Shown in pieces: positions 1 to 5,879 of a stretch of DNA of 11,596 bases. A model generated the notes under the pieces. It searched no databases. It was not told the origin of the DNA and worked only from the letters and a program-made list of their open reading frames with translations. Position numbers and translations under genes: made by a program. The stretch is from an uncultured Lentisphaeria bacterium. GTDB lineage: Bacteria; Verrucomicrobiota; Lentisphaeria; JABSQK01; CAJWLW01. Location of the stretch: NCBI GenBank assembly GCA_913042885.1, contig CAJWLW010000136.1, positions 1 through 11,596 of the forward strand. The letters are read 5' to 3'. The stretch's first letter is position 1; each line of letters starts with the position of its first letter.

Positions 1-746
1 TTCCGCGCCAGAATCGAAGCCGCGCCTACGGCAATATCCGCCTCGGCTTTCGGCATCTGCTCGAGCGTGATCTGCTTGCCAAGTTTCATCAGCGCGTTCT
101 GAACCGTTGACTTGCGACCGAACTGATCGGAGATGGCGCGCGGGCAGTCCGGTGTCTTTTCGAGAACGTCCTCGAGAGCACGGGCATGGCCCCAGCCGAG
201 CATGGCATTGAGGTTTGCAAATTTTTCATACAGTCGATTGTAGGTCTCCGGGCCGATACGGACGACAGCGAAGCGGCCTTTGACGATATTGCGGATCTTT
301 CCAGCCAGCATGCCGATCTTCTTGTCGCTCTTGATCATTTTTGAATCCTGCACCCCTTCCTCGAGCAGCGTCGCAGCACAATCGCCGTCGACATAGACGG
401 CAGCTATGACCAGCGGACCAAAATAATCACCTTTACCGCTCTCATCGATACCGATATGTGGTTCGAACATCTGTGGACTCTCCTCCCGGGCGACGACCGA
501 TTCATAGCCCATCCGCACTTCCTTCAGGATCCGGGGCTCCAGGATGAACTGCACAAACTCCTCCGTGCCTTTGCCCTGGATGCTGAACTTGCCGGACTCG
601 TAGGCAACAGCCGTGGTTTTTTCCTTACGCGCCCGCCACAGGGCGTAGGGCGCCTCGTCCAGCTCCCAGTTTTCTCCCTGCAGAATACTGTGCAACTGTT
701 CGGCCTGATCACGGCTTAGTTTGCATACATAGTTAGTTGTAGCCAT
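1..746 (-). CDS. rnhC: Ribonuclease HIII, 3' end cut by window edge
   Basis: Endonuclease that cleaves the RNA strand of RNA-DNA hybrids in the cytoplasm (R-loops, primers, misinserted ribonucleotides). The gene enters from the left edge, so 248 codons are visible and the C-terminus is missing; the family is usually about 300 residues. Residues 1-80 form the small N-terminal domain typical of RNase HIII (TBP-like, substrate binding). The catalytic domain opens with GIDESGKGDYFGPLV at 99-113, where D101, E102, S103 and G104 give the DESG signature that separates RNase HIII from HII. D207 (in ISDQFG) and D237 (in EADIAVGAASILAR) complete the D-E-D-D set at spacing matching the characterised Geobacillus enzyme (97, 98, 202, 232). 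The start is the ATG at 744-746, which gives the expected N-terminal domain; no clear Shine-Dalgarno sequence precedes it. Identification is firm. Confidence 0.95.
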   Translation of the reverse strand, partial: MATTNYVCKLSRDQAEQLHSILQGENWELDEAPYALWRARKEKTTAVAYESGKFSIQGKGTEEFVQFILEPRILKEVRMGYESVVAREESPQMFEPHIGIDESGKGDYFGPLVIAAVYVDGDCAATLLEEGVQDSKMIKSDKKIGMLAGKIRNIVKGRFAVVRIGPETYNRLYEKFANLNAMLGWGHARALEDVLEKTPDCPRAISDQFGRKSTVQNALMKLGKQITLEQMPKAEADIAVGAASILAR

Positions 747-1092
747 CGATGATATCGCTTGTGGTGTCGTTGCGTGAATCGATATTGTCGCTTCCATGCC
801 ACGGAATTCCAGACTGTTCCGGATATTCCTGCAACTTTTTGCGTGATCGCACCGGGTGACCTCTGAGTATTGAACACCGCTATGGAGCCGGTCGCACGGT
901 TTCAAACACCATTGCTGCGGTCACTGCCGGCTTGTTCGCTCGTCTCTCGGAGTACGATCTTTGCCTCGCCAAGGCTTTCTTGAGCCCGGTGACCCCGGGC
1001 CTATGCGCCGTCGATGCCGAGCACGGATGCATCGTGGAACATCGGGGCGAATCAGGAGGGGGATTGCGAGTACACGCAATCAATTCTGCTGA
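747..1092. other. Intergenic stretch without a convincing gene
   Basis: These 346 bases lie between the start of rnhC and the stop of the first dioxygenase gene, so they should hold the rnhC promoter and the 3' end of the dioxygenase transcript. I see no strong -35/-10 pair. Visible structure: a perfect 8-base palindrome GGAATTCC at 803-810, and a GC-rich hairpin at 984-1000. A plus-strand frame stays open from 860 to 1162 and a minus-strand frame from 1083 to 880, but neither has a ribosome site or a recognisable domain. The plus frame also runs into the coding end of the dioxygenase. The region may be a decayed gene or plain spacer. Confidence 0.5.
984..1000 (-). terminator. GC-rich hairpin, possible transcript end of the dioxygenase unit
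   Basis: GCCCGG at 984-989 and CCGGGC at 995-1000 pair perfectly around a 5-base loop. The hairpin lies about 93 bases downstream of the stop of the minus-strand dioxygenase gene. No T-run follows on either strand, so it is not a canonical intrinsic terminator. It may only stabilise an RNA 3' end, or mean nothing. Confidence 0.2.
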
Positions 1093-2334
1093 TTACCCAG
1101 GAAAAACAGCAGCCATGACGCTCTCCTCGGTTACCGCCGCGGGCAACTGCTCGAAGACATAGTCTGTCCGCGTCCCCAGGAATCCCCCCACGTACTCCGA
1201 TACGCCTGTGCGAAGCATCCTATCCAGCGGCTGAAACCGCTCGCAAACTTGTTGAATTTCTGCCGCATCAAAACTGCGTTGCATTTGCCTCTTCAACTGC
1301 ACGTTGTACGAGACTGTGCTATCTCCCGGAACATACTTTCCATCATCTGACTTACTGAACTCAAACAAGTTGCGGGCAACTTTCGACAACAGGATGACAC
1401 AAGTGAGCCGGCCCTCACCGCCCAGATGTAAACGCGTCACGCCGGCACTGAATTTCTCTCGATCACCCGCCAACAAAGCCCGAAACACATCGCCAATGAC
1501 CATTGACTCGTCGCGATACAACGCGAATCCGTGCGCCAGAGCCTGGCGCTCCGGCGAGTCATCCGGAAAAAAACTGCAGATACGTTCAGGCAGACCACAA
1601 CAGTTGTGGTTCGGCAAGGCCTTGCCAAACGTCCGGTATCCGAGGTGTATGGTACGTCGTTTCTGCTTCGTATACTGGTTCGCCCAATGGAGCAGCATGC
1701 TGTTATACACAACCCCGTCGCCTGCCTTCAGATCGGCAGCAATCTCACCGGGAAGAGGCATCTGTGCGCCGCCGTGGCGCTTCAACTGATCCGCTTCCAG
1801 TCCAGAATTCAAACGTCGGTGGCTGCCGGGGATGAGGTGCAGGATCGCTTCGTCGCAGAGCGCGATATTCCATTGGCTATAGGCGGGGCCATTGGCCTCG
1901 AGATCGTCAAGTAAAACGCTCAACGGACCATCATGATCGGGTCGGATATCACGATGCCAGTTGCGCGGGTCGGTGCCCTCCGGCTGTCCTGGCCCTAGCG
2001 GCGTGTCGGGATCGAATTCAGGGTTGCAGAGCACACTCAAAGCGCTCAGGGCAATCGTGCTCGGCGAACAATCCAGCAGCCTGCTACTCAAGCCCATCGT
2101 GTTCTCATGCAGAGGGAACCTGACTAAGTCGAGCATGTCGGCATCAACCCGCGCCGCCAGGTCTAAACGAGGCACTGAGGAGGCTGAGAACTCGGGATTC
2201 AAGTCATGTTCCCGCTCGACAATCTCGTCGACCATGCTGCAAAGGGACACCAACTGGTCGGCGGGAACAACATCGCGCACGATGACGTAACCGTCGCGGA
2301 GGAATTGCTCACGTTGTAGGGCAATCTCGGGCAT
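1093..2334 (-). CDS. PhyH-type Fe(II)/2-oxoglutarate dioxygenase with long C-terminal extension
   Basis: Predicted cytoplasmic oxygenase of the phytanoyl-CoA dioxygenase superfamily, 413 residues. The opening (FLRDGYVIVRDVVP, 11-24) is the usual family N-terminus. The iron-binding facial triad is visible as H127-x-D129 (in NWHRDIRPDH) and H216 (in LLHWANQ). R226 or R227 is a candidate 2-oxoglutarate-binding residue, and the family's PGSH motif is at 169-172. The double-stranded beta-helix core ends near residue 237. About 175 residues follow that resemble no domain I know; most family members are 250-320 residues. An in-frame extension upstream of 2334 exists, but it would run back across the 55-base gap into the phosphoesterase gene, whereas the ATG at 2332-2334 is preceded by a good ribosome site. 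It is probably co-transcribed with the phosphoesterase. The substrate cannot be read from sequence; known relatives oxidise phytanoyl-CoA, ectoine and phosphonates. Confidence 0.85.
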   Translation of the reverse strand: MPEIALQREQFLRDGYVIVRDVVPADQLVSLCSMVDEIVEREHDLNPEFSASSVPRLDLAARVDADMLDLVRFPLHENTMGLSSRLLDCSPSTIALSALSVLCNPEFDPDTPLGPGQPEGTDPRNWHRDIRPDHDGPLSVLLDDLEANGPAYSQWNIALCDEAILHLIPGSHRRLNSGLEADQLKRHGGAQMPLPGEIAADLKAGDGVVYNSMLLHWANQYTKQKRRTIHLGYRTFGKALPNHNCCGLPERICSFFPDDSPERQALAHGFALYRDESMVIGDVFRALLAGDREKFSAGVTRLHLGGEGRLTCVILLSKVARNLFEFSKSDDGKYVPGDSTVSYNVQLKRQMQRSFDAAEIQQVCERFQPLDRMLRTGVSEYVGGFLGTRTDYVFEQLPAAVTEESVMAAVFPG

Positions 2335-2342
2335 GCGGAAAT

Positions 2343-2346
2343 CTCC
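2343..2346 (-). promoter_or_regulatory. Ribosome binding site of the first dioxygenase gene
   Basis: On the minus strand GGAG lies 8 bases upstream of the ATG at 2334-2332. This decides the start against the in-frame extension that would begin inside the phosphoesterase gene. Confidence 0.7.
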
Positions 2347-2389
2347 GATCAGTTGTACACCAGGGGAAGTGCATGTGTAAAAAGCGCCA

Positions 2390-3247
2390 TTAAAACTCGT
2401 CGGCAAACGATCGGTCACTCTCACGGCCCTGCACATACGCCTTCTCGGCATCGTACACGGCATCGAATCGCAGCGAATCATTGAGACTGACTGTGGACAT
2501 TGCCATCGCCCCCGGTGCCACCTCGATGACCTTAAATTCGAACGGCACTTCAACCAGCGCGCTCGAGGTGACGAAGTGGACGCCTTCATGCACAACATGC
2601 ATATTCATATGGTTGTGTCCGCCAAGAACGCACTTGAGGTTGGGATGCCTGGACACCAGTTCAATGAAGGCCGCCGTAAACGCCGACGCCGCCGGATCAA
2701 GCGGCTCGGCAAGGACCGTCTGCCCTTCTGGCACCTCGAAAACCGGGCTATGGGTCTGCACGATATGCGGCAGGTCCGGTTCGGAATCCAGTGCTTCCGT
2801 GAGATAGGCCAACTGATCCGTCGAAAATTGCGAATCTAATGAATCACGCCAGTAGTATGGTTCCTCACACCAGTGATTGGGAACCACGTGAATGCGGCAA
2901 TCTTCTGTGGCAACAGTGTACATCGGCTTGCCGCTGTCGCCAAAAAATCCCGGCGAAAGAGCCAGCCAGCGTTCGACTGCATTCGGCGCATCCAGATCAT
3001 GGTTTCCCAGACAAAGATGAACAGGAACGCCCCAGTCGAAGGCCGTCACCGCTGCGATAATTCCTGCGTCTGACAACGTATTGATCATGTCACCGCCGTG
3101 CAGCACAAAGTCGATGTCGCCCTGGCCGTGTAAATATGTTTTCAGCGCCATTAGAATCTCCGCAATATGCTCCGGATATCCTTGCTGGCGCAACTTGACC
3201 TCATCGGCGCCCATATGGGTATCGGAAATATAGATGAATCTTGTCAT
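2390..3247 (-). CDS. Calcineurin-like metallophosphoesterase (class III phosphodiesterase type)
   Basis: Predicted cytoplasmic dinuclear-metal phosphoesterase, 285 residues, without signal peptide. All family motifs occur in order: D9-x-H11 (ISDTHMGAD), GGD at 51-53 (D53), GNHD at 81-84 (N82, H83), H166 (QTHSP) and GGHNH at 209-213 (H211, H213). This resembles CpdA/GpdQ-type enzymes, which hydrolyse cyclic nucleotides or glycerophosphodiesters; the true substrate is unknown. The ATG at 3245-3247 puts the first metal motif about 9 residues from the N-terminus, as is normal. A GTG at 3302-3304 would add 19 residues with no domain role and would begin inside an inverted repeat. AAGGA lies upstream of the chosen ATG but at a long spacing of about 13 bases. 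It is the first gene of a minus-strand pair with the dioxygenase and is divergent from the isomerase gene. Confidence 0.88.
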   Translation of the reverse strand: MTRFIYISDTHMGADEVKLRQQGYPEHIAEILMALKTYLHGQGDIDFVLHGGDMINTLSDAGIIAAVTAFDWGVPVHLCLGNHDLDAPNAVERWLALSPGFFGDSGKPMYTVATEDCRIHVVPNHWCEEPYYWRDSLDSQFSTDQLAYLTEALDSEPDLPHIVQTHSPVFEVPEGQTVLAEPLDPAASAFTAAFIELVSRHPNLKCVLGGHNHMNMHVVHEGVHFVTSSALVEVPFEFKVIEVAPGAMAMSTVSLNDSLRFDAVYDAEKAYVQGRESDRSFADEF

Positions 3248-3298
3248 TCTTTGCGTCAATTCCTTGTCTACAAGCTGTTGCCGACAAATCTCACTGTA

Positions 3299-3315
3299 GT
3301 TCACCGGCCATGAAC
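3299..3315. promoter_or_regulatory. Inverted repeat in divergent control region, possible operator
   Basis: GTTCA (3299-3303) and TGAAC (3311-3315) are perfect inverted arms around CCGGCCA. The repeat lies between the divergent phosphoesterase and isomerase genes and overlaps the -35 of a promoter-like pair facing the isomerase. That position would suit a dimeric regulator controlling both units. Five-base arms can arise by chance, and no regulator gene is present in the window. Confidence 0.3.
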
Positions 3316-3327
3316 GTCGAATAAAAT
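3300..3327 (+). promoter_or_regulatory. Candidate promoter for the isomerase-dioxygenase unit
   Basis: TTCACC at 3300-3305 (4 of 6 to TTGACA), a 16-base spacer, then TAAAAT at 3322-3327 (5 of 6 to TATAAT). Transcription would begin near 3334, giving a leader of about 78 bases. This assumes a housekeeping sigma factor with the usual consensus. Confidence 0.35.
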
Positions 3328-3411
3328 CAACAAAAACATCTAATCTCCCGCTTTCTTCTTTCCTTTGTGGTGTACCTTTTCGCGAAACAACACGTAAGGA
3401 AACGATTGGCT

Positions 3412-4857
3412 ATGGAAATCCGCAAACCGAAAATCGGACTGTTCGCCGGCGGCATTGAATGCTACTGGGTCGACATGTCCATGGACGAATTGCCCGCTCG
3501 CCTGCAACAGGATGTTGACCGCCTGATCGCGAGCCTCGACGGCGAAGTCGTCTTTCCGTGCCTGGCCGGAACCCCTGCCCAATCCGCCGAGGCAGGCCGA
3601 GCCATACGCGAGGCACAATGCGATATCGCCGTCGTCTATCACGCCACCTTCATCGCCGACGACATGACGGTCGCATTCCTCGACGCGCTCGGCGAGCAGA
3701 TCCCGGTGCTGCAACTGCACTCGCAGGGACTGAAAGGCATCCCAGACGATTTCTCACTGATCGACTACGGCACGTGCTACGGCAACAACAGTGCTATCCA
3801 GGCAATAACCACCCTGCGTCGGCTCGGGCGCGACCTCAAACTGCCGCTGGTCGTCGGAGAGCTCGATGATCCCGCGTTCCAGGCCCAGATCAACGGCTGG
3901 TGCCGCGCCGCCCGTGCCGTCAACGCACTAAAAGGCGCCAACGTCTCGTTCCTGCCGCATTGGGTGACGTCCTTCGCGCTGTGGGACACCGTCCCCGATC
4001 CGCTCACCATGTACCGGCAGACCGGCGTGAAGATAGACTTCCGCTACGTTTCGGAGGTCAAGGAGCGCATGGACGCTGTGTCGGATGCTGCAGTGACTGC
4101 ACTAGTGGAGGAAATCTACAGCAGCTACGAAGTGATGGAGCCGCCACGCGAAGAAGTGGAGCGCGCCGCCCGGCATGCATTGGCACTGGAGCAGTTATGC
4201 AACGATTTTGCCATAGATGCATTGGCCTGCGAGCCCTTCGACCAGCTCGCGAAAGTGACCGGCTGCATGCCCGCTTACGAGCTCGGTAGATTGGCAGACC
4301 TGGGTGTCGTGGTCACGATCGAGGGTGACCTGCAGGTGGCTGTCGCCGGGCTCATGCTCAAAGCGCTGACCGGGCGCACCGGGCAGTTTTTCGAACACCT
4401 CATGTTCGACACGGAAAAAAACTGGATCCTCGGCGGCCACGACGGTGGCTCAACGCCGTTCTACATGGCCCATCCGGATCAGCCGATCAAAATACGCAAC
4501 ACGATGTATGTCGACTTCAAGAAAACGGATTTCGCCTTTGACTATGGCGTCGTTCCCGAGTTCATCGTCAAGCCCGGCCCGATCACCATGCTCAATCTAT
4601 GCCAGATCCGAGAGAACGAGAATCGTCATGCCATGCGCATTGTCACTGGCGACGCAGTCGACACACACGCACGCCCGATCCACATGGAACACACGATTTT
4701 CCAGCCGCATATGCCCGTGACGCAGTACTACTCGCGGCTGGCGGAACTGACCGTCGACCACCACTTCGCACTGATCCACGGCGAGCTCGAGGACGACCTG
4801 ATCAAGATGGCAAAGATCATGGACATGGAAGTGGATTGCGTCTGCACCCGAGATTGA
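3412..4857 (+). CDS. L-fucose/L-arabinose isomerase-like protein
   Basis: Predicted cytoplasmic, metal-dependent aldose-ketose isomerase of the FucI/AraA superfamily, 481 residues, close to the usual AraA length. Residues 1-170 look like the Rossmann-like N-terminal domain (KIGLFAGGIECYW at 7-19, then a VVYHATF strand at 74-80). The C-terminal half carries candidate metal ligands and catalytic acids: E304 (TIEGD), E328 (FFEHLMFD), H343 (GGHDGG) and a histidine among H450/H451 (VDHHFALIHGE). The E304-E328 spacing of 24 resembles FucI (337-361) more than AraA (306-333). Overall identity to either cannot be judged here, so no symbol is given. The ATG at 3412 has TAAGGA about 11 bases upstream; an in-frame GTG at 3367 has no such site. 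The gene is followed after 40 bases by the second dioxygenase, probably in one transcript. Substrate unknown; a pentose or 6-deoxyhexose, possibly modified, is the family expectation. Confidence 0.8.
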   Translation: MEIRKPKIGLFAGGIECYWVDMSMDELPARLQQDVDRLIASLDGEVVFPCLAGTPAQSAEAGRAIREAQCDIAVVYHATFIADDMTVAFLDALGEQIPVLQLHSQGLKGIPDDFSLIDYGTCYGNNSAIQAITTLRRLGRDLKLPLVVGELDDPAFQAQINGWCRAARAVNALKGANVSFLPHWVTSFALWDTVPDPLTMYRQTGVKIDFRYVSEVKERMDAVSDAAVTALVEEIYSSYEVMEPPREEVERAARHALALEQLCNDFAIDALACEPFDQLAKVTGCMPAYELGRLADLGVVVTIEGDLQVAVAGLMLKALTGRTGQFFEHLMFDTEKNWILGGHDGGSTPFYMAHPDQPIKIRNTMYVDFKKTDFAFDYGVVPEFIVKPGPITMLNLCQIRENENRHAMRIVTGDAVDTHARPIHMEHTIFQPHMPVTQYYSRLAELTVDHHFALIHGELEDDLIKMAKIMDMEVDCVCTRD

Positions 4858-4897
4858 TCACGGCAAACACCGAACGCAGTTCTTAAAATTCCTAAAA

Positions 4898-5815
4898 ATG
4901 CTTACTCACGAACAAATCGACAAATTCCATCACGACGGATTCCTCAACGCCGGCCCCGTCCTCGAGATAGACGAACTTGAGGAACTCACCACTGAACTGC
5001 AACGCATTATCGACATCGGTCCGGACGGCTTCGAGGACGGCACAGGACCGGTGGCTTTCCGGGACCTGCACCGATTGGGCTACGAAGAGACTGGGGAGGC
5101 CAAACCGGACAGCACCGAGCACACACCCGTCTGGCAGATTATCAATATCTGGGAAGCCTCGCCGCTCTTCAGAAAACTGATTTTCCAACCGTTCGTTGTC
5201 GAGGCGATCGCCCAGCTCACTGGTTTCGCAAACCTGCAGGTCTGGCATGACCAGGTGCAATACAAACCGGCCGGTACCGGCGGCGCCACCACCTACCACC
5301 AGGACGCACCGCTGTGGCCGAGCATCGAACCGATGACACCGGTGTCCGCCTGGATCCCGTTCGACGACGCCGAGATAACCAACGGCTGTATGTGGATGGT
5401 CCCCGGATCGCACATGTGGGGCGAGCACATCGACTACGTTACGGCCCAGACACAGTTCCAGGAAATCGAACAAATGACCGAAATCGGACAGGACTTCACG
5501 CCTCCAGCCGAGGCGCCCGTGCAGGAAATCAAAGCCGTGGCATGCCCGGTGAAGCGCGGCGAAGTGCATTTCCACCATTCGCTGACCTGGCACGCATCAC
5601 CGAAGAACCACTCCGAGCGACCCCGCCGCGCTCTGGCCATTCACTACATGAACAGCGAAGCAACATACACCGGGCGAGACCACTGTATGCGGCAATTCAT
5701 CGAGGTCGCGGTAGGCGAACCGATGATCAATGCCGGACCGCATTTTCCGATCGTGCGCAAAGACGGCGTGACGCAGGAAGCGGGACGAGAGTTCAACGAA
5801 CCTCGGCGCTCGTGA
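4898..5815 (+). CDS. PhyH-type Fe(II)/2-oxoglutarate dioxygenase
   Basis: Predicted cytoplasmic non-haem iron oxygenase, 305 residues, a normal length for the phytanoyl-CoA dioxygenase family. The N-terminus HEQIDKFHHDGFLNAGPVL (4-22) is typical. The triad is H134-x-D136 (TYHQDAPLWP) and H232 (LTWHASPKNHS), with R243 or R244 as candidate 2-oxoglutarate contact. W152 and the MVPGSHMWGEH stretch (167-177) are classic for bacterial PhyH members. It differs clearly from the 413-residue dioxygenase of the same window, which has a long C-terminal extension, so the two are not a recent duplication. No Shine-Dalgarno sequence precedes the ATG; the bases before it are A/T-rich (4881-4897). Its coupling to the isomerase gene suggests action on the same or a related sugar-derived compound, which is inference. 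Confidence 0.88.
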   Translation: MLTHEQIDKFHHDGFLNAGPVLEIDELEELTTELQRIIDIGPDGFEDGTGPVAFRDLHRLGYEETGEAKPDSTEHTPVWQIINIWEASPLFRKLIFQPFVVEAIAQLTGFANLQVWHDQVQYKPAGTGGATTYHQDAPLWPSIEPMTPVSAWIPFDDAEITNGCMWMVPGSHMWGEHIDYVTAQTQFQEIEQMTEIGQDFTPPAEAPVQEIKAVACPVKRGEVHFHHSLTWHASPKNHSERPRRALAIHYMNSEATYTGRDHCMRQFIEVAVGEPMINAGPHFPIVRKDGVTQEAGREFNEPRRS

Positions 5816-5879
5816 TTCGCAGCGTTGGGTCTTCGCGGTAGAGGCAACTTACACGCTTGAAATGACGAACAGGCTCGTC

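Noticed and set aside
2335..2598. In-frame 88-residue N-terminal extension of the first PhyH protein
   Set aside because: It overlaps the 3' part of the phosphoesterase gene, its composition does not resemble the family, and a good ribosome site precedes the internal ATG at 2334.
3248..3304. GTG start for the phosphoesterase at 3304
   Set aside because: It adds 19 residues before the first metal motif, has no ribosome site, and begins inside the inverted repeat of the control region.
3340..3720. 126-codon frame antisense to the start of the isomerase
   Set aside because: No family resemblance and complete overlap with a well-supported gene.
4892..5593. 233-codon frame antisense to the second PhyH gene
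   Set aside because: It lies almost wholly within a gene with intact catalytic motifs and shows no domain of its own; codon bias of the sense gene explains the open frame.
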